Notes: generated by a model from the sequence alone, not told the origin. Counted from the first letter of the stretch, positions 37,701 to 53,300 are shown. The stretch: 64,000 bases of DNA from Tubulanus polymorphus (GCF_964204645.1 NC_134025.1:21544001-21608000), one strand, 5' to 3'. Numbers and translations are program-made.

Positions 37701-40700
37701 GGAAATTGTAGAATCGAACAAGCCATTGTATTCGAAAGATCCAGCCGCGTAAAATGGGTAACCGCATTTTCTGGCTCCCTCGCGAAAAGGTATACCTGCA
37801 ATCTCGTCGATCGAACATCAATAGCTTTACGGGTCGCGATAAAATCTCTCGGTAACAAAAATATGTGATTAAGATCCGCGCAACGAAAGCGTTAACGCTC
37901 TATACGATGCGTGGGCGATAGCTCAGCATCGCTCTAGCGATCTCTTGAGAAATGAAAAATAACTAGTTTTGCTCGTAGATTTTTTCATGTGACGAAATAA
38001 CGCTTTCCTTTATGAAACATAGATATCTAGCGCAAGAAGTGATCTACTAGGATGAAATTCTAGAGGAATAGCAAAGTACTGTAGAGCAAATTTCATGTAG
38101 TCTTATATATGTTCGGAGTGTTATTAAGATAACAACCTAACATACATGGTTATTCATCGATAAATAGTCTGGATTCCACACAAAATAATACTGCACATAA
38201 TATTTTATGAAATTTTCAAATTGCCCCTTTTTTAAGATGGCCACCATTTTGAAAAATGGTGGTCATCTTGGTGGGCACCCCGATGAGTTGGCACCACCCC
38301 TTCTAAATATTGAAGCCATTTATGTATCCGTCAAACCCTGAAAGTTTTATGAAATCCTCATAATATGCAGTATTATTGTGAAAGTTGGTATCTAGGAGGC
38401 CAGACTTTAAATGTAACCTTACAAAACAGTGTTCTTGAAATGGTATCGTTTGGTGGAATATTTCAATAGATAACACAAGCTTCCCCCTCGAAATTGTGAA
38501 ATATAAGGCAAAAACATTAAAAATTCATATAGTCTCCATATGAATTCTGATTGCAATTATTTCTGAAAGCATAACACGGGTGAAATGACAGGGGACAATC
38601 TATTCATCAAAAATCAATCAATGCTAATCAATTGACGTTATGTCAAAAATCGAATTCAATTAACATCGGCAATCGGTGATTAGTTTGAACTTAGTCACTC
38701 AGCATCGATTGATCCTGTCGCATTGATTTACTGTACCCGGGACTTTCAGTGTGTGTGTGGGTGAGGGAGGGAGGCCGCTACAGAAAACGATCAGAATTTT
38801 ATGCCGAGCAATGCGTTACATCGCAGCAAGCTGCTCTGATTTAACATCGTTGATTCAGACTCGGCACGAAGTTGTTGAAAACCTACCGAATGCGCAGCCA
38901 TTTCGAGCCGCCGAGATTACCACAGAAACTGATTGTAATGTCCCTATAGACGGCGGTCTGTCAGATGCGGTACTGCTTGTGCATTGAGACCCGATGGTAC
39001 TGTCAAATCATATTCAATCATTATATTTCACATTTCCGATCGGCTGGTAGTGAGACGCTGATCAAAATGACATCCATCGATACTCTAGCATATTAGATGG
39101 TATATACGAACTGTTTCATATGCGTCAGGTTATTAAAATCTAAATGGCCAACACGCCGCGGGTCAATCAACTTAGGGAACTTCATCAACATCAACATCTT
39201 CATCAACATCAACATCTACTAGAGATAAAACTACACTAAACTATCGGACTGTTTACACGTGGAAAACTACCAAAGAAATATAAAAATGGACAAAATTATC
39301 TTCAACCTTATAATATGGACCAATATCTCGATGTACTAAATTAGGCAGCCAGCAAGTTTAACCCCAATCAGTCGGTTCAGGCTGGTTGGAAGATCGTTTG
39401 AATGAACCGGAACCGTTATTTCCAATTATGTACTTCAATTCAAACAAAAAATTCTGTAAATTCGACCGCCGATCACACAACCATATCTGTAGGCTACTTC
39501 GATTTCCGATTTCAAAATCGAACCGCCAGTTTCGCTCCCAGCAGGTGTGGTGGGTTTGTAAGGGACACCGGATCAAAACAAATCAAACGAAATTCATACC
39601 AATTAAATGAATAACAGAGCCAATCCCTATCATAAGATTTGAAAAAAATCTAAATTGCCACATTCTTTACTTGTCTGCAAACGATGGCATTAATCTTTAA
39701 GATTGAGACACTGTTTTACATATTTCAGGAGTATACGGGTACCCTTAGAAACACCCGTTCTGCCAATTGACATCCCTGCGCTTGCAAATTTGCATCTGAC
39801 TTCAAACATCATTTCAATAGAATTTTGAACTGGGTCTTAAGTTGATGCTTAACAAGGCACCGTTTCTCGTGTATCCCTGAAATTTCTTCATATTTTCCGC
39901 TTCTCTGCTTCACGCAGAAAAGGAAGTTTAGAAAAATCTATTAACATGGTATAGGAACAAACAATATAGTTACTGTCCTTCGAAGTACAGTCTCATATCG
40001 GTGCTTAGCCGGGGGAAAAGGATTACCCATTCGGCCTCGAGTATGGTGGCTGATAATGGCCAAATGCAATAATTTTTACACGACCTCGATAATAGAAAAT
40101 GCAAAACGAAATTGATAGAGCAAAAACGAACTTTTCGTTTTTGCGCCCTAGTAAAAACGAATTTTACCTCGCAAAAACGAAATATCATAGAGCAAAAACG
40201 AAAATATTTGTTTTTGCTCTATCATTTTTCGTTTTTGCTCCATAATATTCGTTTTTGCGCCCTAGCAACTCGAGCCTCCGAGGACTAGCGTACTCAATAA
40301 ATATATCGTAGATCGTAATAATGAAAATGAATAACCGACCATTAATCAATCAATGTTGACGGTCTAAATACACTGTCTATATATCGTAGTCTAGATCGGG
40401 GATGAAATCAAAGTAGTAGAGTGATATAGAAATTGATCGAGCAGAGATAACGGTCGGTCAACTTCCGCGAGACTGGACGATGATCAGACTACGACCGAAG
40501 ATGGTGGACAGGAAACTACTGAATCAGTGATTGATGAGGCATCTGATGTTTTATGCATCGCAACACGTCCTGCATCTCACACATACCATGTCATTAATAC
40601 CAGTTACCGAGGCGTTTTTTACTGTGTTATTTGCCGTTCTTCGAGTTGAACCCATTAGCGACAAAGCAATAGTGATCCTTCCCCTTGACGTCAATAGCAC

Positions 40701-43700
40701 AATGACGACCAAAGAAAGTTGTCGAGACACGTGTAAGCATCGTTAGCTCGGTTTGTTACATATGTTAGGTTTTTTCGGAACTCTCTGCTGCTACCAGAAT
40801 AACAGATTTATATCATACTGACATTCAGTCTGCATACTATTCTAGGAGTAAGATGGCCGTTCAGGCCGTTCTAGTTTTCTATTCGTATCCTAAATCCACT
40901 GAGCGCCACCAAGGGCATTATTAGCAGGTTCAATGTTTCTTTTTTCAAATTTAGCAGAGATGAGAGAAGAACTCTGATTCGAACCCATGAACCCTGGGAT
41001 GGACGAGACCAATGACCGGCGGCGCTCCTCGCTAGTGGCTTTGAATATATCGAGCATTCTAAATAGAGCATATTCTTCCCGCACTTTATATAAGCCGTTG
41101 ACAAAAAAACATCATGTCTGATGTCGTCGATTGGACGAGAAACGAGTATATTGATAGTCGACCTCTGGCTGGTGCAGATATTACGAGATAAGCTACCGCG
41201 CATAAACCGCCGAGCGAATGCCTGATCCCCCGCACTTCTTTGCAAAGGCAATCGACTGAGTGAAATGCTAGAGAGAGATTACCCGATCTTTGATCCGCCG
41301 TGCTAAGCCCTCTCGATATTAGATATAGCGGCAGTAGCGAGCCGTTTTGATTAATAGAAACTTTCTATTTCCCTCATAAACCATCGCGGTATCTAAAGCG
41401 TGCTTCACGCGATTCCGCAATCACAAAACGTATCCGATGCAAAATGAGGATCTATATCGCGTTTGGCTGAGTGGTTTATCAAACCTGATAAATCGATTTA
41501 CAGTACTGGTCAGTCGAACTTGTAGCGATTGCTCCCAAGTGTAACGAATATCCATATTAGAACTAGAGCGTAATTGCTCCGTCGAGAAATTGAGGTGCCT
41601 TGTCGAGATTGTATGTATGGGCTGTCAAGATCTCAGATAATATGATGATTGCATCATGCATAAAGCTGAGGCATGTCCGTACACATATTGTATTTACACA
41701 ATTTGTGTATTAGGCCTCTAATAAGAACCGCTAGTATGGGCGATAAGTGTGCATATTCTTGATTTACTTTGCTGTTATAGGGATATGTAGTACCATCGTT
41801 CAGTACATTGTCTTTAGGTAGGTATATCGTTAAGAGAAAGATAACGACTTTCCAACATTGCCTCTGTATGTCTCGACTTATCTATATAAAAGTAAAAATA
41901 TACAGTAGACTCCGCCCAAGTCGGATCCGATCTGGATGTTTTTTTTTAAATATTTTTGTGACACTCTATCCGAAATACGTAACATGCAACTCGGATATCA
42001 CTAAAGTCGGAAACATTTTTACATTCCCAAAAGATCCGACTTTGAGCGAAGTCTACTGCATAAACTGGGATAATGCTACTTCGCGTCCTAAAAACAAATA
42101 ATCTTAGATGTTGAATCCCCGTTTGCATCAATAGCTTGCAAAAAGCAGACTCGTTGTTTAAGACGATAAACTTTTAGCTAATCGCTATGTGAAATGTGCA
42201 AGACGACGCAGTGGCAAGCGGGTGAGTTACTTCCAGAGCATTCAATCACACGCAATGATTTGATTCGTGCTAGAATTTGGCATGGTCCTTGTCCGACGTT
42301 TTGGTCGGGCCAAATATGGTGCTCGGAACTTGGCACCAGTGCAAACGATTGGCCAGAAACTCTCCTAGTGATCGCGGCTGTAGGTATTAGAGTTACATTC
42401 AGTAATTATTTCCTTTTCAACGTCATCTTTAATCCTTAATACATGTGAAATATATGTAACAAAATATGACAATGCGACAACAATTCAAATTCTTGGACGA
42501 ATTTCGGTAATAGTATAAATAGTATACATTTAGAATATAAAATATTGAATACAGAATACGTATATGCGTGGTTTTTTATCAAAGAACAGAAAATCAAAGA
42601 ATATTGATAATTAACGACGTGTTAGCAGCAACTGCAGACGCGTCGAATTACTCGTCATATTTTGACGCGTCGAAATACATGTCATCAACGGGAAAATTAG
42701 CATTTGTTGCGTCAAAATAAAGTATCATATGAAGATTTTCGAGGCGGTTTTATATATGCGCATAATAGGATTAAGTGTATCCGTACACGTTCATGTCATG
42801 ACTTTGTGTCCCATAACAAAATACACGTAACGCAATACCAAGACGCGTATTCGGGAGCCTCTGCTGCTGCTGCTGGTGGTTATGGTTAAATTGCAGCGAA
42901 AGGAACCAGCTATTAGATTGCCTTCACAGTAAAACAAGTCGAGTAATTGCATGTGCCGACCATAATGAAATTACACTGGTCGCTGGCAGCTGCCGGCGTT
43001 CCTTATATTAATCGAAAAAAACAGATTCACCGAAAGCCGGCCGAAAGTATAATATTAACCAGGGGCGGATCCATGGGAGGGGGTTAAGGGGTCTCGACCC
43101 CACTGCTCCGTGTTCGAACGTTCGGCATGACACTCAGTGTAGCCTACATGCAGATATGTGAACATGAGAATGAATGTGCATTTTCACTCATTAATCATTC
43201 TTAAAAGTTTGATCGTCAAATTTCAGGACAATGCATTTTTCATTGATAGTGAAACATTTCAAAAAATATCTCGAAAACACTACCCTTGACCCCCATTCCA
43301 CCACCCCCACCCTCGTTGCTCAAATTTCTGGATCCACCCCTGTGTATTTTGGCTTATTCCAAGCTTAGGCATTCTAAGTGTTCAAGAGTGGCAAATGGCG
43401 CCCACCACGACGGCTTTTATATATGGATATAAGCAATTGGTACATCCGGAAGCAGTGTCGATTTAATCATTACCTCCGTGACGTCAGATGCTATAATCGT
43501 TTGTTTTTAACGACCGAGCCATACCGATGGATTATATTTTTTTTTTCAGCGAAGTCATTTTCGAGACATGAGGGGAATTGATAGATTTTTCAATTAGTGG
43601 ATATGAATAAGCTTAGATAACGGCGCTATTAATCCAAAGTTTCTACATCGTTGTGTATCCCGCGGTATGCGCAAGATTACAAGATCCGGTCAATACCAGA

Positions 43701-44340
43701 CGATACTAACTGCACGCAACCCATGTATATAGTCATATCTGCAAACAACATTTTCTTCATAAATTATTCCGGTTGTTGATGCTGTTGGGTCATCTTGGTT
43801 ACAGATAAGAAATGACACGAAAAGCCGTATTCTAAGGAGTTACGGCTACAGGTCCCACCAACGTCAGGCTATCATATCATACCCAGGCTATTGATGTTAT
43901 CCATCAATGGTTGAAAATAATTTGTTACGATATAACCGCTCTCGCCTTGACGTACAGTCAACAGGTCGCGATATGGCGTCACCACCCTATAAAGCATTGA
44001 GATTATTGTAAGATTGTGGGTACTGGTGCACCACCTAGAATCTTTTGTTATGTAGTTCTTTGTCTTCCTTCTTGTACGTAGTGCCCGTCGCTGAATAAAG
44101 CGGTATTGTTCAGTAACGCTGCTCTTTTGTTAAGTTACTTCGTGGGTTCACAGAAATCTTCTGGCCCATTTTTGTCTAACCAAACTGAGGATTGCCCGGA
44201 TCTTTACGATGAATTCATATCGAAAGCGTTCAGAATGTCACGGCTATTGAGATGAAATCCGGGGATGAAATCTCCCATGTAGGTGTACTTGATAAGGCAG
44301 CCAAAAACGACAGTGAGTTTGCTTCGTTGTAACTGCTCGA

Positions 44341-44376
<36 letters not shown>

Positions 44377-47300
44377 CGATGTTTTTTCTCTTAATTACGT
44401 TAGCAGATTAGAGCGCCAGCGAGGCAACAAACTCAATAATTCAAGATAAAGTTTATTTACCGGTCAGAAATTCGTACTGGTGATCGGAAATCAATTCTAT
44501 CGATATATACGGCCCGCGCGTCACCGCGCTGTGCTATGGAAGCTGTACTGAGCCGATTCATCTGTATTACGGTCGGATACGGGAAAATTTGATTATTGTA
44601 GCCGCGCAGAAATAAGTCAATTGTTTTGGGGCGAAGCCGCATATGTCTCTTCAGATCGGGTCAATACAATTTCCGTTTCGAGTAGGCGTATACCGGGAAT
44701 AAAAGAAAAATAAAAATCTCCCTAAGAATGGAAATTGCGGCAAAGAGCGCGGAATTCCATTCAGATATTTCATCTCATGGCGCACGCGGGCCTGGCTATT
44801 TCTGGCGGATTTTCATAAAAGCACTGCCGGCACGTATCGAATAGATTGCTCTCCTTCACATGAACAGAGGCTAATCTGATTAATCGCGATTTCGTGGCCA
44901 CTTAAGAATCTTGTCGTCGTCCATTATACCAACTACGGCGTCTTAGTACTACGTTAGTTCATTATGTTTATCATATTTGTGATGTGATTTGCTTGTGCGT
45001 TTGTGCGTGTGTGCGTGTGGTGTGATTGTTATTCTGGCCGTTCATTCGAGTCTCTGATTTCCACCGTCCAATATTTAGCGGTAAACAAACACGAAGAACG
45101 CCGTCCACCAGCCATCCGCCAGCCTCCTTAGCGATGCGAGGCCACTTGCTCAAAAGTTAGTTAGAGTTAACCAGTGGATAGTTGACATAGTGGCAATCAA
45201 ACGTTTATTGTTAACTGCGGTTTATCCACTGGTTATCTCTAACCAACTTTTGAGCTACTGGTGGAAATTTGTATACAAAAATAGCAGAACTCGGGATCAT
45301 GCGAAGGGGAGAAGGGGTGCTCGCGACCAACGTATACGCCCAACGCGAAACGGGAAAGCCGTCGGTTGGACGGGTAATCAGCTAGTGGTGGATAAATTGG
45401 ATTACTGATTCGACAATGAAATAAACACCCAGTATAAGTTACAACGATAACGACGGAGAGTTCGCCTCAGTTTCACCTATACGACTCGGCAATTTCTTCA
45501 TTTGTACCCTTTATTAGTTGGACTGCAAATGACACGTAGCGCGTTGATATAAATATCGTAACGAGCGTCAAGAAATCGAGCACCTGCTGCTGGCACTAGA
45601 TACGATGATCAGTATACGTTCGACAACGCAATCCAATACGCCTTTGAACGCAATCCAATACGCCTTTGATGATGCGTCCAATTTTCTAAGCGTGCTCGTT
45701 CCTAACCGAAGAAGCCCAGACGAAGTTATAGGAAACGGGGAGAGGATAACGACGGGAAAACATTGTTTACCACGTAATTCGTAATGTCGTTTCAGGGCTT
45801 CCATAGTTAACATCACCGAAGGCAAAATAAATGTGACTATTCGGACGTAAATCTTTCACAAAATGTAGCATTATCATCAATAAGGTCCCGGCGACGCTAC
45901 TGCAGCAGATGAAGATTAGATTTCACTCGAGGCAAGCTGGAATCACCCATGGACGCCAGTGTGCTGTATATATGATGTCAATGTTGGTCAAATGAAAATC
46001 AAATTATCTTGATCGAATGCCGACTGTCATCCCATGGACGAATTGCCGAGAATGGCCATCGTGGGCAATTCCTAAATGTTTCGATTTACCCTATATACGA
46101 TCTTTCTGGTCAATGTATCACGCCCTGCAAGCTAAGAGTAACTTAAAAATTTACAATTGACAGGTTCCCTAACCCTAATTGAAACTATGGGCATACATTC
46201 CTATATTAACATCAATGTCTTGTCGATTGTGTTGAGTTTCGAATTCATTGATTTTTATGGTCCTCAGGAGGCTTTAGATAGCGCAAAAACTTAGAAGAAT
46301 TTCCATATTATATTGGTACATATAGACTCCGTTCGAGGCATTTGGTTATTCCCATAAATATCCATACAGTATATTTTAAGAACAGTGAAATTATTCAGAA
46401 TTATCAAAGACCATTGTTGCATAAGATTAAGTTAAACCTATTCTTTGTTTGATATTTTACAGCACGATCGTTCCGTTGCAATCGAAGCAGCAAGAACATC
46501 AATAACTCATTGAAAAATGGTTGTTCGACATAATACGACAAGACAATGTTTACAATGTCGTTATTGTTTTAACGTTAAAAATCCGTATATAGAACGGCGG
46601 TCCGAGTGCATTATATACCCGGTACGTCAGTCGGTGACATTCTCATGACAATAACCCTGCAGCCTTTACGCGGAACGGATAATGTGATAATCTAAATCAG
46701 ACTCGTTGTTTCTGAAAACGGAATATCCGCCCACAGTGAGTCTAACATTCTACCGCGCACTGTCTCTATCGTTATTATCACTTTGCGAAGAATGTCAGGG
46801 GTTATCTAAATCAGGTACAAAGAAGAACGAAGTTGAGGAGCTTAACTTAACAAAACCGTATTATAAACACTATACACTGTATAGTCTCCTGGCTGTTTTT
46901 GCCATTTTCAGAGACGTAAATTGACAACGGTATAGCGGTAACAGTGAGTCTATAGCATTGTGCCACGTGAAAAAAGGGATACAAACTTCATTTATTATGT
47001 ATTTTCTATAATAAGCTTATACCGATCAAAGAATTGAACGACCTGTTTTTCACGTAGAGAATATTAAGACGCGGAGAATGTGTTCATTAGATTCGCCTTA
47101 TACATTTGGTGCGGAAATATTGGTGATTGATGGTGACTGAGGAAAGAACAACTATTTCCGTCACTTTGCGTGGATGGAAATCTATAGATTACTTATATCT
47201 CGGTGAAACAGTCAATTCAATTATAAAACATTTTGGAAGCATCAAATTTCCATTCTGAAATAATATGATTTTAAAGAATATTTCATTTTACAACATCGTG

Positions 47301-50300
47301 TATTCCTCGTCATATTGTACAAATTGTTGTAATTTATTTCTGAAATGAATATAATGATAACGTAATAAAATGAATATTCTAACACGGTTTAAAATCTATA
47401 GTCATTACACAACTAACGATTGAATATTGAAATAGCTCATTGTAATATTTCATCACCATCAATGTACAATGTTGTTATAGCAAATCTCGAATGTAGCAAG
47501 ATCTGAATATGCAAGTTTGGATTCTGTATTGCCGATTACATAAAATGAATTCAGTGCAAATCTTGAGTAGCATCGCCTGATCTGAAAGTATCTCAGCTTG
47601 TACACCGGTAATAAGCAGATTTATAGGTCTTAGATCGTTAAAACTCGAGTGCTCGAGCGCAAATCCCCGAAAAAAATATGACGTTGCATGAAATAACTAT
47701 GTTTCCAATGCGTAGCAATAACGGATTCAATGTATTCATGGTATATGGGCTCGTATTTTTCCCGGATCCGTTCTCGGCGTTATCCAACGCTTTTACGATC
47801 CTAGTTTAACGCACTGGAAGGGATGTTTATTTCGTGGTTACAGTTCTCGCTGTATTAACGACGTTTTGTTTATGATCGTGACGTTTATTTCGTACCCTCT
47901 TCGCGTGTGTAAGATGACTTCGATGCCGTCAGGTTCGAATCCCTACCGAGGGAGAATGCGGTTGGTTTTCTGGGCATCTTTCAAAGAGAAGCGAAAGCCA
48001 TTTTTGATGGTTTTCGAGAAAGTTGCGCTCTTCTATCAACACTCATTAGACGCTACCATGGCTTTCAAATAATTCCCAAAAGTGAACAAGGGATTAATGT
48101 ATTATATCGATTTAACCCTTCGCGAAATATAATAGTTCACTGTACATCCACGCAAGATCGCGTATTAATCTGTTTGGCAACCTAGTTGAAAGATGGCATT
48201 TCTTGCTGCTTTTCCATATATTGTCCCATCACCCACTAAATATACAATACTTTCATTCTTCTACTCGGATATCGGAATAGTTATCTTGAATAATTGATTC
48301 ATTTCAGAGAAAAGTTCATTTAGATTTAATTTAAATGTAGAAGAAATCGAACGCAGATGACCAACTGTCTATACTAGCGAACCTGGTCGATGTTTGCCTG
48401 CTAAACAAGGAATCCTGGATTGCCACGGTAGCACTGCGGGTAACCCATTGAAAATCAGGTCAAAGGTTCTGAAGGCATTTTTGCCATTCGATTATAAATC
48501 ACTACCATCATTATACGATGGGCTGGTAGGCTCAAAAAATGTGCCCGTGAATCAAAAGATGAAATACTACTATCAACACGAGAATGGCAGTTTTTCTACG
48601 GTAACTGAAAAACCCGACATGGAAATTGACTTCCACGTGTCGAGCTTCTATTTCATCTCACGTATCATTTGCAGATGCCGTGCAAATTATATCCAGTTAC
48701 ATTTTTCTTATCCCCCGAATTTCTTCCGTGGCAAAGTCTCAGACTCAGTTTGTCGGTATAAATAAACGATAAACTAAGCCGTTTGTCTATTTTATGCGTC
48801 CACCCCCGTCGTATTTGTACAGAGTTGATTGCGATGGAATTCCAAGTCACGTTCTATCACTTGTGATAGATTGCTGTTTTAATGGTGCCGGGTCTCTTTC
48901 GTTATTCTATTATACCATCTCATGCCAAATGGTCGATTCGTTTTTGCTCCGTTTGCTTCGCGATTTACACAACTACCGCCAATGCATATGATATACCCTA
49001 TTCATTATTTCTATCAGTTTCCCAGATAAAATTTGATGCATTTACATGGATTCTTACAGTAGCCCGAGATCCAATATGTGTGGGTTTGATGTAGACAAGG
49101 GGTTTATGATCTTTGCAACGTCGATCAGCAATCGAAAGATTAATATAATGATATGATATTTATTTCGCCATGTACATATGCAGTATAAATGATATATAGA
49201 TTATAAACAATTTACATACATACGATTTATGTGAGGGATTGATGTTCAATTTTAGGAACTCGATGGTAACTAATCTGCAACGCGACTTTGGTCAGGGTGG
49301 ACACTTATCGCCCATATACAAAACCCTTGGGACCAGTTTTATAGACTGGTGATACCTATTACCTATTGGGGCTAATTCAATTGAAAATGAATTCAGTTAA
49401 AAAAAGGTTACAAACAACTCATTAATTTTTCGTTGAATCGCGTATTGATAATGCAAATCGTGGTCAATAGCATGATCCGAATTCCCAGGGTTTTCTAGGT
49501 TTTCGGTAGAATTTGTCAAATTTCATGAGTTTTTTGCCTGATTTTCCCTAGATTTTCTGATTCCCTGAGTTAACAAAGTTTTTCAGGTCAGTGGCCAACC
49601 TGTTGGCCTGGATTATTAAAGTGGAGATATCAGGAGCAAGTAGTGTTCGTTCAAGATGAATTATCGCGAATGTTACTGAAGGGTATAGTTTCATCAATGT
49701 TCCCGTTCAACGCAAACTAGCCGTTCTTAGAGTCATCGTGGATCATAATCTGACCTTTGAGCATAGAATGCTTGAAAATAACTTAATCTTAGTCAGAATT
49801 TATTATCCAAACGTGTGTCATTTTTAGTAGTAATGTCGCGAGTATACGTATCGAATAGGAGGAATATTGTGGCCGACGCGTAATGATACTGGCCTGTGTG
49901 GTATAATTGATCGGCGTCCGGGGACAAGAACCGGGGTTTATTTCTGTAAGAAACGCTGAACGACTATAACGACGAAATCCTGCATATTGATGAAGTGAGA
50001 AATCGTTCGGTCAGTTGAACACGCATTACGACTCGATTAGAAAACGCTCAGCGTCGTATAGGCTATTGAGTAATCATCTGTGACGATTCTCATTAGCAGC
50101 CCGGGCTTGTTTTCAACACGTTTCTATATTATCGAGCTTACAACGCCAGCAGAGTTCTGAGAGTTGAGAGAACACTTACAACGCGACGATAAACTATTTT
50201 AAAGTTGCTACAGCCGCCATTTTGTTAGCGTACTTTCGTCCTGAATAATGATGGCTCATTTTCTTGCTTTTTTAAAAACCATTCGTGATGCGTATTTTAT

Positions 50301-53300
50301 CATATTCCACTAGTCCGTAGATGAATTTTGACAGCTTTGGCAACATTCAAACCGTATGAAACTCTGGTTTTCGGTTATGTAAAATTTCAACACAAATCTC
50401 TTGTCAGTTACACTGTTATGAGATTAGCAATTGAAATGGTTCATTTCAAATAGTTTATCACACAATGAACCAATCAAAAATGGAACTGGCTCCATACGTA
50501 CGATAATGACTTGTCGTCAAACAAGTAGCACTGAAATGTATGGGCATCTGGGAAACGAGAATTGTTTTCAAAAACGTTTTTTTTGTTGGTAAAATATTCT
50601 ATCACTTGATATAAACGATTGAAATAGAATTGATATGAAAATTAGGGTTTAGATCTAAACTTATCAACTGACGAATGATCACTTATTCAAACATACCGGG
50701 TGGTGTGCATTTGTCTTTCACCGTAGAATTAGCATCTGTTATATTCACAGACAAACTGGTCAGATTATTTCTTTCGTCCAAAGTCGTTTCATCTCCGTTG
50801 TAAGTTGTTACTTTCGACACGACCAATAGGTGGCGTTTACCGGTATGGATTTCGATCCCATCTCCGGAAGGCTGCAGACCTGGAAAGAATAATGAAACTT
50901 GTTATTCGTATACAGCTCATGCTCGTGACCTACCGGTACTTCATCTGATATCAGACATGCTCGCTCGATTGAGGCAACCTCTCCGCTTAAGAAATATTGG
51001 GCAGTGTAATAGACCAAAGAAGGTTTTGCGCGGCCATGGTCTGTATTGGCTTGAGCTTCGGCGGATGGTAATCAAACCCTGGCAAGCGAGGATGACATCA
51101 GACGGTGGGCATGAACGCAAAAACACCATCTGAAGCAAATTTGTACAGCTGATTTCAAATTACGTAGTTTCAATGGAATAGTCAAATGTTGTTTTAAAAA
51201 AGGTAACATCTCAATACTAATAGAGATGAAGAAGCTACTAGTATGCTATATGAATCACGTATTGTTTCGAAACATAATTTGCATTTCAAGTTCTACATAG
51301 AAAAATTGTATATTCAAAGACTGGTATTTTTCATTCAGTACGCGTTAGATCTTATAGAGAATTTCGGTATTTTTGTAAAATATCCCATCTGTTGTGCGCA
51401 ATTAAGTGTTGAAAATGTAAACAAAAACACGTTCGAATGTATGATACTTTTTTAAGTGAATGCCATTTTAAGTTTATATATATATGAATATTCAATTAGG
51501 CAGCTTAATTCTAAAACAGACACCAATGTTTTTTAAGTAGGATTGGTTGCATAAACACACAATCACTTTCACGAAATAAGCGGCGATTTTAAATTATTCA
51601 GAAAATCAAAGTTAATTCGGGTGAATATTTCATTTCAAGATGTGGGAGTTAAAATGAATATACATGTAAAATCGACATCCCACGTATAGCTATTAACTTA
51701 TACAATGATTCGTGAATGAGAAAATCACGCAATCTCATCATCACAGCCATCAGTCATTCTAAATTTGATTTTGCAATAATCAAATTGCCGAAAACACCCA
51801 GCCGTCAACCGGCTTATCAGAAAGATTATTATCGTTTTGGTTCACTTGGCATAACCTAACCGATTTTAGATTGATATTCCCATCCTCGTCTTGCTATATC
51901 CCCGAGGGACGTCCCACGAGCTGATCGTGTACTGAAAAATTGGAAAAATGGATCCGATACGCGCAAAAAAGGATCCAATACGCGCAAAATTGATCCGAGC
52001 TCTCCAACTGTGGACATTATACGAAATTGGCCCGGTTTTACCTCATTGCTCATATTCAGATATTCAATTTCGATGAGTTATATAACTAAAAGCAAAAACA
52101 GACAAGTAAAGTTGAAATATCTGTTGAAAAGAGATATAGTTGGAATTGATATCATCACCGATAGATCTTTCGTTAAGGAAGACTTAATATAATGATACTA
52201 TGCAGAAACATCATGAACATAGAGTATATTTAGCAATTTATAAATATTTGACGTTTTTGCGCTGTTGCGTGGAATGTGGCAGGCTTAATTGCATTCCTTT
52301 AGTGGGTCTGTAGGCGATATGGGGCTGACAAGGAAGGGGCATTGATCACACATCTCACTTCAATCAATTCAGACCAATAAAAATAGTTTCCATTGATCTC
52401 TTGTACCACGCGCGCACCGATAGGAACCGTTCGATGTATTGCCTCTTTACAGGCAAATCTGTCACGACAATAATGTACGATTTCCAATACGTCCGTATAT
52501 GGGACACGTTTTGAGGAATGATCGATGGAGCGGGCGAAAATATAAAACTACATCCAGTCAATGCGATAGATCGATCGACAAATACTAGAAAATGGCAATT
52601 CATGATAGTGTTCCGGGCTAGTGTAATGGACTGAATGTTTTGGTCAGTTACATAGGCACCTATTAGCAGGCTTAATAAGTTTGAGTTAATTATGTATATA
52701 CATGTATATGTAACAAATAAAGTCTGACTAAAATCTACAATAGATATTTACAATATAGCTTGTGCAGGTAACAGAACAATAGGCACAAGAGTACATTCAA
52801 TACTCTGTTCATGTTGATGTTGAAATGTGGGTGGTCATTACTGTTACGTATTTATTTGTTTGATAGATTTGATTTGTCTCATACTTTATACCATTGGTGC
52901 GACTCTTAGAAATCCACCACAACTGCCCGGAACGAAGCATCGGATTGCTTTTGAAATCGGAAATCTAAGGAGCCTTTTCAATGTACATTTCGTACGTTTG
53001 CATAACTGATCGCGTTATATATGTCTATACGTGATGAAATACGGTCGATTCGGACAAGAAAAACGTTTCGTTTCTCGTTGCCCCGAATTCTGATTGAAGT
53101 ACTCGTACAACATCTGGCCGAAGTCGTATGATTCTCAAACGCAAAACTGGTACTCATTTTTTTTCAATATGCGCAACAAACGACGACACTTTAATCACAT
53201 ATCTTTGCGCATCATCGACAAACTATCCTGTCTACAAATAGTTATTTCATGAGCGAGCAAGATATTCCCTCGATGCAAGATGTATTTTGTCGATAGTTAA

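Larger units (their letters stand above)
42386..49155. other. Middle of NCKX intron 2, outside listed elements
   Basis: Outside the listed MITEs, SINE and microsatellites I see no supported exon on either strand. Open frames such as 48394-48765 lack splice context or a recognisable domain. Confidence 0.4.

Noticed and set aside
41461-41525. Possible tRNA-Ser-like gene (GGCTGAGTGG start)
   Set aside because: The A-box-like word is good but no proper B box or acceptor-stem pairing follows.
48394-48765. 123-codon plus-strand frame ([20 protein letters not shown])
   Set aside because: It starts with TTG, shows no recognised domain and no matching neighbours, and lies in NCKX intron 2; possibly a remnant of something older.
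50808-51138. Minus-strand frames of 69 and 65 codons near NCKX exon 2
   Set aside because: They are in the wrong frame or overlap the real exon 50879-50697; exon 1 at 56907-56721 fits the phase and the signal-anchor expectation instead.
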